A stretch of DNA of 64,000 nt from Stentor coeruleus (GCA_001970955.1 MPUH01000003.1:145257-209256), one strand, 5' to 3'; numbered from the stretch's first letter, positions 1-11,242 are shown. A program made the numbers and translations. The notes: generated from the letters alone by a model not told the origin.

Positions 1-167
1 GGCAATATACAATCATTTTTATAATAAATTGCTTTTGACATCACTTGCTCGCTAGGATGCTGAGAAAAAGATAGTTTGTTAGAAGGATAGTAAAGATCGC
101 AGATTTCACTTTGACACGGCCCAATAATGAAATTTATCGGAGATGAATAGTCTGGAGAAGATTCCAT
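1..167 (-). CDS. N-terminal part of an unrecognised protein, cut by the window edge
   Basis: Reading leftward from an ATG at 165-167, the minus strand is open for 55 codons to the first base of the window. The protein begins MESSPDYSSPINFIIG and continues with a mixed, non-repetitive composition. Base composition is clearly richer in G+C than the spacer to its right, as expected for coding DNA here. No domain can be recognised from so short a piece, and the rest lies outside the window. It could be a short exon, because 15-nt introns occur in this genome. Confidence 0.55.
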   Translation of the reverse strand, partial: MESSPDYSSPINFIIGPCQSEICDLYYPSNKLSFSQHPSEQVMSKAIYYKNDCIL

Positions 168-1227
168 AATATTTTTATAATGTCTGCAATTTTTTGAATA
201 TCATATTTACAAAAAAAATGAAGGATATTTAGGCCAGCAAATAAGTTTTGAAAAGACTTAAGGGAGCATTTATTTGCTATAGAATGCATGTTTTCTAGTC
301 ATAATCAACTTTTATTAACAGATAATAAATTACTCAATGCAAGCAAAAAATAGATTGCATAAAAGTTATAATTTTAATCTTAATTCAACTACAGACAGGA
401 TTTACACAGTAAATTTAGTTTTCAAGCATATCTAACTAATCTTAATTTTTAAATTAAAGAAATTTTACTATAGTAAACCCTTTTATTCTAAATTTAAATA
501 TGAAATTTTTTTCATTGTTTATTTGATAATTGTTTTGGTTTTCCTTGTGCTTGCATTATTCTCTTCTCACTTCCACTTTTTTTACTCTTCTAAAGATTTC
601 TTCTTACTTTTAATATTATTTAATTATTTCTTGTAATCATTTTTGGAAAAAATTGATTTATTCATTCTCCTACATAAATAAATGCGTCGAAGTGAGAATA
701 GAATTTATTTTTGATATCTAAGTAATATTTTCCTAATAATTTCTCTGAAATGTGTTAAAAAACTTAAAAAGTTGTAAAATCTTGGATTTTAAATTTTACT
801 TTTCTTTATACCCTTTTAAAATTCTGTTTTATGCAGCTTAATATCTAGAAAATAGTTAAAATTATATTTAATACTTATATAGTCTTTTTAAATCTTCAAG
901 CAATAAAAAAAGCATTATAAATTATAATTATAATTTTTTACAACTACATCACTATAAATTACATAAGATTATTAAGTGATAAAAAAATCTTTTAACCTAT
1001 GAATATTCTAAAATATATTAAGCAATTAATCTCTTTATATTCTTTATACTTTTATATAATTTAATGGAAGTTATAATATTACAATATACTGAATAGCTAA
1101 TAAGCCTAATATATTTTAAATTTATTAATTGACAAATAGTTTTCAATTGTTTGGTTGCTTAAAGTTATAATTTATTAGACAAAAACATATAAATATCCGA
1201 TTCAGTATCATAATACATAAAAAAAAA
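168..1227. other. A+T-rich spacer, no gene seen
   Basis: About 1 kb of very A+T-rich DNA with frequent stops in all frames. I see no repeat family, RNA gene or gene relic in it. It separates two minus-strand units and probably holds the promoter of the edge gene. Confidence 0.6.
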
Positions 1228-1308
1228 CGACAGCAGTAGGATTCGAACCTACGCGGGAAATCCCAATAGATTTCTAGTCTATCGCCTTAACCACTCGGCC
1301 ATGCTGTC
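1228..1308 (-). tRNA. tRNA-Ser (anticodon AGA)
   Basis: The minus strand folds as a type II (long variable arm) tRNA. The acceptor stem is GACAGCA paired with TGCTGTC, with discriminator G. The D arm carries the A box TGGCCGAGTGG. The anticodon stem ATAGA/TCTAT closes the loop CTAGAAA, giving anticodon AGA (reads UCU Ser). The variable arm is long and G+C rich (TGGGATTTCCC). The T arm carries the B box GGTTCGAATCC. A run of eight or more T on the minus strand directly follows the 3' end, a typical RNA polymerase III terminator. No intron is present and CCA is not encoded. Confidence 0.97.
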
Positions 1309-1750
1309 TTCCACAGCTCTCTAACTTTATTTTATATATATACAAGCAATACTTCCATCATACCTTTTCCTATAATTTTTAGATTTTTCGCAAAAAAATT
1401 TCATATCTAGCCTAAAGACTGGACTAAAATAGGACCTACCCATTAAACGAAGAGCTACAAAATCTTAAAACAATAAAAGACTTTAGAAACTAAGAAAATG
1501 AACTCAAAACAAAATCAGCAACTTATTCCACAAATAGAAAACTATATCAATAAGAAAAGATGCTAAATTATTCAAACTTAACTCAAACTTCAGTGAAAAC
1601 ATCAAAAACTTTAAAGATAACAAAATTTAAGCTCTAATCCTAGAGCCTAACGTAGATAGAATCAAAATTTCCAAGTTAAAACTAAATCGAACTAAGCAAG
1701 CAGAACAAAAAATAACTTAAGTGGAATTTTGGCTACTTAATAATCCAAGT
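1309..1750. other. Spacer upstream of tRNA; possible decayed coding stretch
   Basis: This spacer holds the 5' flank of the tRNA gene and the 3' flank of the PP4R3 gene. On the plus strand, roughly 1410-1740, one frame reads like protein but is interrupted by several TAA/TAG codons and one TGA. There is no recognisable domain and chance cannot be excluded. Confidence 0.3.
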
Positions 1751-3655
1751 CTATTCACTTCTTTTCGGTTTTTTTTCAGGTTTAGCAAAATATTCGCTTT
1801 GTGGTCTCTTGCCTAACACCAAATCGCCTCCAGCATTCGCATCAATTCTTTGATTATTTTCATCAAAAGCTAGAAACTCGCTATAATCAGCTTCTAAATC
1901 AGTAAATTTTTCTTGAGCAGTCAAATCAAAAGATATCGTCCTGGACCTTCTGACCTCAATAGGAGTTAGCCTTTTATCACTAGCGAAAATCTTCCCAATC
2001 TCAGGGAAATCATAATCATTCAACATGTTTTTAACATAATCTATCAGTAGCCAATGATCATTTTTTTTAATATCATTAAAAAAAGAAAGTATACAAGAAA
2101 AAAGTACACCTTCTTTATTATGAACACTAGTAAAAGTATCTAAAATAACAGTGATTGTTTCAGATTTTATCATGATATTAATCAAAAAAGAATCTTTCCT
2201 TACCAATATAGCCTTCAGAGTTTTTATCGCTGAAATTTTCAATGCAGCAATTGAGTCTTTGATTATAAGATTTACAAGATTAATAACATTGTTGGTAATA
2301 AAAAAGTATCTTATTGTAAAACTGTCATTTAACAAACAGTGAGAAATAATTGATAGGATTTCATGTACTGAATCATAAGAATCAGAGGTTATAATATTTA
2401 CGTTGATTAGTGGTAAATATGATAATATTACATCGTCATATAAAGATTTGAAAAAAATTGGATAAATGGCGAAGTTTTGAGATTGCATGAGGAGTTTTAA
2501 AAGTTCAGATGTTTTTTGCATGCTTTCTATGTCGCTGATTATGGAGTCTTTAAGTATTTGTATATAGAGTTTTTCTGATAAGTCGGTAAAAGAGTCTATA
2601 ACAAGTTTTGGGGATAGTAAGGCTATACAGTAAAATGCTTCTAAAATGACTCTGCGGATTTTGACTTGGTCACTGTGCTCGAACTGCCACTTTTTCTGCA
2701 AAGTTTTGAGAATTCCGTCGTTTTTTAAGGCTTCGTAAAAGGAACCTCTGCTGTTGTCGTTTATGAATTTGGAAAAATGCAAGGCTTCGCTTAGAAGCAG
2801 GTAACCGCTAAGATTGTTTTCTGAAAGACTAAGGAGGAGGCTTGAACGAGCTTCGGCAAGGTTTACGAAATACATGATAATGTCATTCCAGAGCTTTATT
2901 TGGAAATTCCATAGTATTTGTATTGTCGGGTCTTTAAAGCTCCTCGACATCAACGCTTCTTTCAAACACAAAACCCTATGTGCTAAATTCACCAAGTCTA
3001 AAAATTTCTTATCCGTGATCTTGAGGAAGTTATTAAACTTGACTTCCTCAGCAAAATAATTGGGAAAATTCTGCTTAAATGAAATCTCACTATCAAACTC
3101 CAGTACCTTAAACACAGCAACATAACTTTCACTCAACAACAACCCTTCATAAACATTAATTTTCCCCAAATTGATCAGAATCTTATACACTTCAAAAAAC
3201 TTTTTCATGCATTCCTGGTTTTCAATATTCTCTAAGACATTCTTATTAAGTTCTTCCAGCCAATCCCCAGTCAAATCCTTAATATCCAAGGTGCAGTTCA
3301 AAAACTCAACAATTTTATCAAGATTCTCTTCTATTGGTGGCAAAAACTTCCCTTTACTCCCTTTAGCAATTCTGTGGATTTCACAAAAGCTATTCCAAAA
3401 CATTTCTGCTCCTTCTATTTGCTGAAAACTAAGCGCATAGTTATTAAGTACTGAATCAGTCCAACATAATATCGTCTCGCTCTGTCTATGTGGTGTGATA
3501 TCTTCAATGACAAAACTATTAGCAAGTTCAAAAGTATCTTCATTATGGATTTCTAGTACTTTCTGGGTGATTGATGCAAGGCCAATACCTCTATCAATCC
3601 ACTGTCCAACATCATCAAGCAAAAACAGTTTAACTCGAGATCCCGTTTCGTTCAT
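1751..3655 (-). CDS. Protein phosphatase 4 regulatory subunit 3 (SMEK/PSY2 family)
   Basis: Encodes the regulatory/scaffold subunit that directs PP4 phosphatase to substrates in DNA-damage and cell-cycle control. The N terminus is the family EVH1/PH-like domain: RVKLFLLDDVGQWIDRG aligns with the SMEK pattern RVKxYxLNxxRQWDDRG, and ETILCWTDS and YALSFQQ follow as in family members. LPPIEENLDKIVEFL matches the start of the conserved SMEK helical region. The rest is an armadillo-like helical array ending in an acidic then basic tail (KPEKKPKRSE). The start is placed at Met21 of the longest frame (3655) because MNETGSRVKLF lines up with family N termini; the longer form would begin at 3715. Length is about 634 aa, shorter than metazoan members. 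It lies 78 bp downstream of the importin gene on the same strand. Confidence 0.85.
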   Translation of the reverse strand: MNETGSRVKLFLLDDVGQWIDRGIGLASITQKVLEIHNEDTFELANSFVIEDITPHRQSETILCWTDSVLNNYALSFQQIEGAEMFWNSFCEIHRIAKGSKGKFLPPIEENLDKIVEFLNCTLDIKDLTGDWLEELNKNVLENIENQECMKKFFEVYKILINLGKINVYEGLLLSESYVAVFKVLEFDSEISFKQNFPNYFAEEVKFNNFLKITDKKFLDLVNLAHRVLCLKEALMSRSFKDPTIQILWNFQIKLWNDIIMYFVNLAEARSSLLLSLSENNLSGYLLLSEALHFSKFINDNSRGSFYEALKNDGILKTLQKKWQFEHSDQVKIRRVILEAFYCIALLSPKLVIDSFTDLSEKLYIQILKDSIISDIESMQKTSELLKLLMQSQNFAIYPIFFKSLYDDVILSYLPLINVNIITSDSYDSVHEILSIISHCLLNDSFTIRYFFITNNVINLVNLIIKDSIAALKISAIKTLKAILVRKDSFLINIMIKSETITVILDTFTSVHNKEGVLFSCILSFFNDIKKNDHWLLIDYVKNMLNDYDFPEIGKIFASDKRLTPIEVRRSRTISFDLTAQEKFTDLEADYSEFLAFDENNQRIDANAGGDLVLGKRPQSEYFAKPEKKPKRSE

Positions 3656-3733
3656 TTTGAGTATCTTAGTAGTTATAATGCCTTTCTTTAATTCTATTAT
3701 AGAATTTCTAATCAAGATGTATCCATTTATCGC

Positions 3734-6241
3734 TTAGATGCTATTAAGAAAGCTGTTTCCTCTAACTGCTAAGTCCCGGAGGACAAAGTTCCCTGATGTC
3801 CGGTACCTCTGCAAATAAGTTTGGACTGCAGGGACTTTAAGAATTTCTCTGAGCCTGCTACCGTAGAATCTGCAAAGGTCACAGATTATCCCTAAAGTGC
3901 ATCGGTGGATGATCGACCTAGGCCTAAACTTGTCTTGAGATACTTGCATACAATAATTCATTATTTCTGGGGCAAGTTGGATAACTACTTCTGCGTAACT
4001 CGCTAAACCTTGGACAAAGTTCTCGTAGAACTCAATTATTGCTTCTCGAAGATCACGTAAATACTCGTAAAGGTCAGGATTTTCTTCTTCTTTTACTATA
4101 GACAGACTTGCTGTTGCAGCATCTCTAATTAGACTTATTAGATCATTTAGGAATGGTCCTGTGCTTTCTTTACATGCAGCAACAACATCACATAAACTGC
4201 TTATGCTTTGAACTTTTACTTTAGCGTATGTTTTATCACTACGCAAATTAGCCATTAAAGGCTGCATGAAATCAGCGACAAAGGTCTTTGTTAAATCTCC
4301 TAGAGCTCGGGCGATATCTCCAATAAGCATAGTTACAGCATTACACAAAGCTTCAGAATCTTGTTTTTGCAATGTAAAAGATATAAACGGACCTACTGCT
4401 GGGAGGAAATTTACAAACCGCTCATTAAGATTTCCTGCTAAAGACCCAATTGCCATAATCCCTTCTTCAACTACCCCATTGCGAGTGTTAAAAACTTCAG
4501 TTAGCGCTTCAATAAAAGTTTTGGCTTGATCTTCACTAATATACCCTGGCCTTGCTCTACTAAAAGAAGCACTAAGGACATCAAATAATGAGTTTTGTAA
4601 CAAATCATGACTTGGTGATGAAGAATGTTGCTTGAGGAGGATAATGAAATTAGTAATATTTTGTTCGATATATAAGACACAATCTTCTGAACATTTTTGT
4701 ATAAGGGTACTTAAAGCCATAAATGCAGCAAGTTGAAGGTTATTTTCTTGATGTGTAGAATCGTTTCTCATAGCTGATTTGATAAGCCCACTAAACACGT
4801 GCTCAAAAACTCCAATTTTGAAAAGTTTGATTTCTGTAGATTTTTCTATTAAGTTGATTAGAGCCCAACAAACGTGACAAGCGATCTTTGGGCTTTGGTT
4901 AAGAGCTTCGAGTAAAGCAGGGAGGACCTGATTGAAAGTTATTGGACTGGTCATGAGCTTGTATTGGCTTTTAGCCATTTTAGATAAGGTCCACGCTGCT
5001 GATTGTTTAAGAAATACATTCTCTTCTCTGAGTAGCTGGACTATAACTGGGATACTTTTGCCGATAGGGGAGATTTTCATAGCTGAAGGACCTTCCAATA
5101 CTGATCCAATAACCATAAGCGCAGCTTGTCTCATTTCCCATGCACCTGACCCTATATTTTTTTCTATATATTCTAAGCATGGATCCATAACTTTGTCTTC
5201 AGTCACTTGTGCGAGAACAGTCAAAACTGATGCACAACCTTTGTTTATATCCCACTCATCCTCCTCACTATGCACTCTATGCATATTCTCTAATAATAAC
5301 ACAATCAAATCATTTACTGCAGCATTCAAATACCCTCTTGGTGGGAACTCAGGACTTGGTGACTCTTTTCTTTCAGCCTCAATATCCCCAAGACTATTCC
5401 ACACTTCTAAAGCTAATAAAGCAACTTTTATTTCATCCTGTCTAATTGCTTGAAAAGTTATTCTACCAAGTTCAGCAAGGAAACTCATAACATAATCATA
5501 GTAATGATTCACTACATCTAATAAAAGCTTAAAGCTTTCAATACGTATTTGTTCATCAGGGTTTGTACAGCCTGATGATATCAACTGGATAATATATTCT
5601 CGTTCTTGTTGTACTTCGAAGTTCTTTTTGGCAAAACGCAAGGAGTTCCTAAAAGCTTTGAATGCTATAGTTTTAATATTGATATTAGATTCAGTTGGAG
5701 TCATACTCATGGCTATTGAAGAGATGATTGAGTTGACTTCTAGTGTATTAAGGATGCTAGAGTCTAGGCCATCACATATGTAACCTAAGGTGATTAAACT
5801 GGCTTCTTTAAAGGCCAGATTCTCATTACGTGCATTGGTTACTAGGATTTCAATGATTTCTCGCCAGTTGTTACGAGAAAGGTCCTGCTTGGCTATGCTT
5901 GAGACTGCTTGGGCTGCACTCAGACGGACTGATCTTTTGTCACAAGCAAGGGTACCTAAGGCATTTAAGCGGATTTCGTTTTTAGATTCGATAGTGACTT
6001 GGTCCCAGAAAGTTTTAAGGAAGTCTTCATTGTTTAAGTTTAGAAGGGTGTTTTTTAATAAGATCCCTGCTAGCTGCCGTGTTGCCTCAGAGATAGGCTC
6101 AGAGGCTAGGATTCGAGAAAGCTCTAGGCAAAATGTCTCGGGGCTTTTTTGCTTTTCTTGTTGAAGCAGCTGCTGAGAGTTTTGACGGGCCTGTTCTTCG
6201 ATAGATAGAGCCTGTTCTAAAATCCCTGCTAAACTAGACAT
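3734..6241 (-). CDS. Importin subunit beta (karyopherin beta-1)
   Basis: Nuclear import receptor that carries importin-alpha/cargo through the pore and releases it on RanGTP binding. The whole protein is HEAT repeats. The N terminus (LAGILEQALSIEEQARQ, then CLELSRILASE and RQLAGILLKNTL) is the importin-beta N-terminal (IBN) domain. The motifs MRQAALMVIGSVLEGP, AAWTLSKMAKS and WALINLIEK are typical of Kap95/importin beta. Start at 6241 (MSSLAGILEQ) fits the family; the open frame extends 11 codons further to 6274. At about 835 aa the length is normal. A 467-bp A+T-rich spacer separates it from the divergent nucleotidyltransferase gene, so it probably has its own promoter there. No internal stops or introns are needed. 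Confidence 0.93.
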   Translation of the reverse strand: MSSLAGILEQALSIEEQARQNSQQLLQQEKQKSPETFCLELSRILASEPISEATRQLAGILLKNTLLNLNNEDFLKTFWDQVTIESKNEIRLNALGTLACDKRSVRLSAAQAVSSIAKQDLSRNNWREIIEILVTNARNENLAFKEASLITLGYICDGLDSSILNTLEVNSIISSIAMSMTPTESNINIKTIAFKAFRNSLRFAKKNFEVQQEREYIIQLISSGCTNPDEQIRIESFKLLLDVVNHYYDYVMSFLAELGRITFQAIRQDEIKVALLALEVWNSLGDIEAERKESPSPEFPPRGYLNAAVNDLIVLLLENMHRVHSEEDEWDINKGCASVLTVLAQVTEDKVMDPCLEYIEKNIGSGAWEMRQAALMVIGSVLEGPSAMKISPIGKSIPVIVQLLREENVFLKQSAAWTLSKMAKSQYKLMTSPITFNQVLPALLEALNQSPKIACHVCWALINLIEKSTEIKLFKIGVFEHVFSGLIKSAMRNDSTHQENNLQLAAFMALSTLIQKCSEDCVLYIEQNITNFIILLKQHSSSPSHDLLQNSLFDVLSASFSRARPGYISEDQAKTFIEALTEVFNTRNGVVEEGIMAIGSLAGNLNERFVNFLPAVGPFISFTLQKQDSEALCNAVTMLIGDIARALGDLTKTFVADFMQPLMANLRSDKTYAKVKVQSISSLCDVVAACKESTGPFLNDLISLIRDAATASLSIVKEEENPDLYEYLRDLREAIIEFYENFVQGLASYAEVVIQLAPEIMNYCMQVSQDKFRPRSIIHRCTLGIICDLCRFYGSRLREILKVPAVQTYLQRYRTSGNFVLRDLAVRGNSFLNSI

Positions 6242-6708
6242 TTTTACCATACTTAGATTCACGAAAATGGCCAATCCAAAATCTTAGTGTGTAGGAAATC
6301 AATAATCGCACTGTATATAAAATTCTAGAACTTCCAATTCTAACCTTTTAATCAAAACATTAATATTAATATCAACACAAAAAACTATAAGTAATAGTTT
6401 CATAATATACAAAATACTATTCCCAACTTTAGAAAAATATAATATTATATAAATATTAGATATAATCTATAAACCACTATCATCAATAATCTTATATTTA
6501 ATAAACATACCTTTTTTTTCTCTTTATTATATGAAATTATATAACCAGATACCAAATAAAGCATCACTCCTAAAAGATATAAACATATATAAATATATAT
6601 AGACTAATTCATTTCAATTATATATAAATAATTTAGTTGTGAGTTTTTTATTATATTTAAACCCAAATTTTTGATAAATAAGAACTCTCCCACATTTTCA
6701 AATTTTAA
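6242..6708. promoter_or_regulatory. Shared spacer between divergent importin and nucleotidyltransferase genes
   Basis: The 467-bp spacer lies between two divergently transcribed genes and is almost pure A/T. It must contain both promoters, but no specific element can be named from the sequence. Confidence 0.4.
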
Positions 6709-7948
6709 ATGGAAGATGAACTTGAGCAACACTTGCTTGAAGAATTTGGGCCAAATCGTAAATCGCTTGAGGCTAGACTTGAAGTTGTGAAAGTTGTGAA
6801 GAAAAGCGTTCATGGAGCCTTTCCAAATGCAGCTATACAGATAGGAGAGTACGGCTCACTACCTTTAAGAACTTTTTTGAAAACCGGCGATATCGATATT
6901 ACTATTATCACTCAAGAAATCCCATTTGTTGACTTTGCCCTGCATATCCTCTCTAGGGTTAAACTGCAATTTGAATCCATACAAAGACAGCCTAGTAATT
7001 TGATCATAGAAGATATATCTTTGATTAATGCTGAAGTGCCAATTTTAAAACTGAAAATCAATCATATTTCTGCAGATATAACCGTAAACCAGATTAAAGC
7101 TCTTTCTGTAGTGTATATGTTTGAAGAACTCAACAAACTCATCCCTAAAAACTTGCTCAAACGGAGCATCATCCTTTGCAAAATCTGGGCCTGCTACTTC
7201 GGCCGAATCTTAGGAGGTATGTATGGTAACCTAACATCTTATGCTTTAGAAACCCTCGTGCTTTTTGTAATTAACACAATCCCTAACTCCCGTTCATCAC
7301 CTATCAAAGTGCTTGAAGAAATGATCCGCTATTTCGCGGATTTTGACTGGGAAAACAATGTCATCACATTTTGCAGAGTGCTTTCTATTTCAGAATACAT
7401 CTCTGTAATAACTCACAATAACGATCTTTACAAAGGTGCAACAGATCTTCTGATTACTCCTAGCAAATTAGCTGAAATTAAATCTAGGTTGCAAAGTCCT
7501 AAGAATATGCATATTATGCTTTTAAAGCATGTGAATATACTTGATCCTTTTGAAAACACTAACAATCTTGGGAAATCTGTGTCTGCAAATAATGGCAAAA
7601 GACTTAAGGAAATTTTCCGCATTTCTGCTGAAATTATTAGGGAAAATGGGATTAATGGGATTTTTCCTAATAAGTCTTTACTTCCAGCCGCGCAGGTTGT
7701 TATTAAGAATGTTCGCATGCCTTTGGTGATGACTCATAATAATGGGAGGGCTAATGAGAATTCTTATGTTGATGAGAAAGTGAATAATTATGAGATTTTT
7801 AAAAGCAGTTATAAGAAGTCACAAGAAAATTTCAGGAAAAGTTTTCGGAGTTTGTTGGCCAATCCACACAAAAATAGNAAGTTTTCGGAGTTTGTTGGCC
7901 AATCCACACAAAAATAGGATTAGAGATAAGAGAGAAATAGGTAAATGA
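6709..7948 (+). CDS. PAP/OAS1-like nucleotidyltransferase (non-canonical poly(A) polymerase family)
   Basis: A DNA polymerase-beta-type nucleotidyltransferase. The catalytic signature is visible: GEYGSLPLRTF (helix-turn G-S) followed by KTGDIDITII with the metal-binding D-x-D. The third acidic strand is probably in NHISADITVNQ. The second half (LKRSIILCKIWACYFG, LTSYALETLVLFVI, FADFDWENN) matches the PAP/OAS1 substrate-binding domain of a plant family whose members carry LPDGDIDLT and KRSIILIKAW. The exact substrate is unknown. The 3' end is disturbed by an N at 7878 flanked by a perfect 39-bp repeat. Collapsing the duplicate gives a continuous frame that runs through GGATTAGAGATAAG to TGA at 7946-7948, about 399 aa. 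Taken literally, the sequence stops at 7917. Confidence 0.8.
7839..7917. repeat. 39-bp exact direct repeat around N at 7878 (assembly join)
   Basis: Bases 7839-7877 and 7879-7917 are identical and separated by one N. The same arrangement occurs at 16306, 24680 and 46581, so I read it as unmerged overlapping contig ends, not biology. Confidence 0.9.
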
Positions 7949-8003
7949 TAAAATTTAAAAAACGATGGAGGTTTTATGTTGAAGTTCATGTAAGGTTTAA
8001 AGA

Positions 8004-9689
8004 CTAGTAAAGGAGAATCAAAAAGCACATTGTCCATAAAGCCATTGGGATTGCAGCTGTAACATGCATGATAAGGTATAATTTAGAAATGTTATCAACT
8101 TGGTTTTTATGTGCTGTGCATATCATAAGGAGTTGTAATGAAGTTGGTCCAGCATATATAATCATTAATGAAATAGCTAAAACCCTTCCTATAATTCCAC
8201 AAAAATATGCCCCTCCAGCTATCCCAAGACCTATTAAAGGCATAATAACCTCTTTACCAAATAAAATCACTGCCAATCTTTATTTTAGTTTATAGGGTAT
8301 AAAGTATTTATTTTAAAAATTATAATTTATTTGTTCCAAGGGCATCCTCAAATGCGAGGCAAACCATTTATTATCTAATTATTTATATTAATAGCATACT
8401 ATTTACTTACAATGCTTAAATTAAAATTAATGCTAAAGAGAATAAACTCTTAATCTTAATTATTTCAAAGATTTAAAGTGATTATGCATATTCTTTAAGT
8501 GAATTTTCAGCGATTCTCCAGGGGTTTTTTTAGAATAACCTAAGTTTTACCACTGTAAAAAAATCTGATCATCGAATCCTCAGTAAAAGCCCTTATCTCT
8601 GCCTATAAATACAGCAAAGCCATTGAATTTTTGCATTCTGCTCAGCGAGTTTATTTTCTGCTTAAAATTTCATAAGTATTAAGTGTTAAAAATCTTATCT
8701 TCTTAATGATTACACCATTAAAATATATATTTCATACAAATTATTAAATATTTAGCTTTTCATCTTACTCACTGCTATATGCTTTCTATATATACTTTAC
8801 TTTGCTATATCAGCTGTTGGAGGGTATCCTTCACTAAGATTTGACCAAGTAAGACGCAAATTAATGGAGAAGCAGTTTTTCCTACTGTTACTAGAGCTGA
8901 AAAAACATTGTCAGCCAAAATGGCTCCTGACTCACAAAAAACATATTGCTTAAGAAATGGTATCAAAGCTAAAGGAATTGATGCAAGAGTAGCATAAATC
9001 GGTGGGTTCATGATTTTTTTAACAGTCCACCAGAATGATTTTTTCACTTGTATATCTACAACATCTCCTAGTAAATTCCCTTCTGATACCCTTTTAAGCA
9101 TCCTTAATAATTTTTACCCATAAGCTACAGTCCATTTAAATACAAATACAGTATATATGAGGATTATATATAATATATATGATATTTTATATTATAATTT
9201 AAGTTTGAATGAAGACGAAACTTACTGCCTCTTCTTGAAAATTATCATCTGGGCTTGTAACATCGCTTCGGCCAAGAACTTCAGCAAAAATTAAGGGTAT
9301 TGTTGTTGTGTCTTGAAAAGCGATGCTAGCCATTATCAAATTGGTCATGTTCTTATTAGCTGAAAATAGTTTAGATAAAACCCAACCAACAGCGCAGCCG
9401 ATAAAAATATGGACTAAATATCCTTTACATGTACAATATATAAAAATAATGCCAAAATTCTCAAATCCTCAAATTCTGTAATATCTAAGCTCTTCATCAT
9501 TTCAGTAAAGAGCAAAGAAGGGAGAAGAAGGTTAAGGATAAGCTTGCTGAGACTTTCTGCGCCGGATTTGTCAAGAATCTGATTGAATTATACTTTGTAT
9601 CGAGCCATAATAGCTCCGAGAAACACAATAACTATTACAATAACAGAACCATTGATTGACACTACGGCGGAGTCTAAATAAATTGACAT
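8004..9689 (-). pseudogene. Decayed PILS/auxin-efflux-like membrane carrier with 15-nt introns
   Basis: Three blocks on the minus strand read as pieces of the Membrane transport protein (auxin efflux carrier/PILS) family. The N-terminal block begins MSIYLDSAVVSINGSVIV at 9689 and later reads GCAVGWVLSKLF and NMTNLIMASIAF. The middle block reads WTVKKIMNPPIYATLASIPL and VGKTASPLICVLLG. The C-terminal block is GPTSLQLLMICTAHKNQV plus a last membrane helix. Perfect 15-nt introns remain at 9579-9593, 9414-9428 and 9103-9117. Damage: the frame is off by one across the second intron, about 25 codons between 9230 and 9170 are stop-ridden, and about 530 bp of non-coding DNA (8277-8804) replaces the helices before the C-terminal block. 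A mis-assembled but living gene is possible but less likely. Confidence 0.65.
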
Positions 9690-10453
9690 TTATATCAGTG
9701 AAATAACACATGCAAGCTTAGATTAGCAAAGAAATTCTATATAATAGGCATTTGAAATCATCATTAAGCAATATAAAATTAAAATCTTTATAATATATTT
9801 ACAAATAAAAACATAATACCTTTAATTTATTGATTTACTGATATACTGATATATATGCCTGAAATCTATTAAAGAAACTATCTCCAGTAAAGGACTTTAG
9901 TATCATATTTTTTAAGAATAAGTATTAATTCTATATAAGTTCTTGGATTTTATTATATATAGTCAAACAATTTAAAAGGTATAAAAAAAATGGTTTCTTT
10001 AAAAAAGAGTAGATATATTAGTTTTTGGAAAAATTGGTTTTGCTATGAAATGGACTTAATATTGATAAGAAATATGTGGTGTTGAGGAAATATAGATGAT
10101 TTTTTTTGGTGGAATTAGTAAGTGTGGAATTTGATTTTTTTTGTTTGAGTTCTTGTGCTTATTGACTTAATAATTATCATACTGAGGTTATTGAATCCCA
10201 AATAAGAGTAAAGGCTATTTATAAAATATAATATGTCAGAGATATCATAAGAAAATGGATATATATGTTAAATTAGTTTGAAGCATTTGAAATATATGTA
10301 GTAGAGTATGATTTCAGGAAGTTTTTTTTATATAGGTATAGGCTTTTATAATCTATTTTTAATGAATTTAGAGACTTTGCATGCAGGTTGTAATAAAGCT
10401 TGATTTATATCACAAACACTAATAATCTCTGTAAGCATACATAATAATTAATT
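9690..10453. other. A+T-rich spacer, nothing recognised
   Basis: About 760 bp between the divergent carrier relic and the next plus-strand gene. No repeat, RNA gene or coding remnant was seen. Confidence 0.5.
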
Positions 10454-11242
10454 ATGAGTCAGAAAACTGTAGCCAAAAATCATATTACAGAACAAAGATT
10501 TAACTGCTATAACAAGGCTAGATCATTTATACAGCATTTGAATAATGTTTATGATTCAAAGCATGATCCACTTATTTTTGATCAGTCACTAATTAACCAT
10601 AAACTTTTTAAAGATCAGACTCCTAACAATAGTAATCATAAACTCTCTGCAATGCCTACTGCAATAGTTGCATCTAATTTACAAGACAAAATCAAATTAG
10701 TTAATATGTTTCATACCCTTAGCGAAAGGAAAATGAAAAAAAAGAACTCGAAGCCTAAGTCTACAACACCTATTGCCCGAAAACAAGGAAATGGATACTT
10801 CAAACCAAGCAAATATAATAAAATCATTATAACCCTTTCAAACATTAGCAGCATAACCACAACACGTGATAGCAATTTGACATTTCTAACTTCAGCACTA
10901 AAAAACCCTAAAGAATCATCAAATTACCTCAAAGATAATACAACCCAAACCAAAAGTTATAAGAAAAACTTTCCAACTGTTAACGATTCTTTTAAAAATC
11001 GAGGTGAATTCAGCACTAATTTTTCTTGTTCAGATCAAAATATTGACTTCACATCCAATTCATATATAAAAAGCAGTGGTTCTATTAGTCCTTTTGCAGA
11101 TATCTATAATAATCGATTCCCTTATATTAAAAAAATTCGAGGAAGTACTGAAAGTCCTATGTGTAATAAACCGAAAAAAGAGTTAAGTCAGAATATTATA
11201 GTAAATTCATTTAAGCAAGATGCTGAAGTTAATACAAATTAA
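10454..11242 (+). CDS. Hypothetical Ser/Asn/Lys-rich protein
   Basis: A 262-residue frame with coding-like composition starting at MSQKTVAKNHITEQRF and ending in EVNTN. It is rich in Ser, Asn, Thr and Lys with no predicted membrane segment, signal peptide or strong coiled coil. It carries a basic patch near residue 95 (KMKKKNSKPKS) that could act as a nuclear or microtubule-binding sequence. I recognise no family. It looks largely disordered, like many ciliate cortical or cytoskeletal linker proteins, but this is only an impression. It has its own spacers on both sides, and no intron is needed. Confidence 0.6.
   Translation: MSQKTVAKNHITEQRFNCYNKARSFIQHLNNVYDSKHDPLIFDQSLINHKLFKDQTPNNSNHKLSAMPTAIVASNLQDKIKLVNMFHTLSERKMKKKNSKPKSTTPIARKQGNGYFKPSKYNKIIITLSNISSITTTRDSNLTFLTSALKNPKESSNYLKDNTTQTKSYKKNFPTVNDSFKNRGEFSTNFSCSDQNIDFTSNSYIKSSGSISPFADIYNNRFPYIKKIRGSTESPMCNKPKKELSQNIIVNSFKQDAEVNTN

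Noticed and set aside
4932-5453. 173-codon plus-strand frame opposite importin beta
   Set aside because: The importin HEAT-repeat protein on the other strand is unambiguous, and this frame has no recognisable domain.
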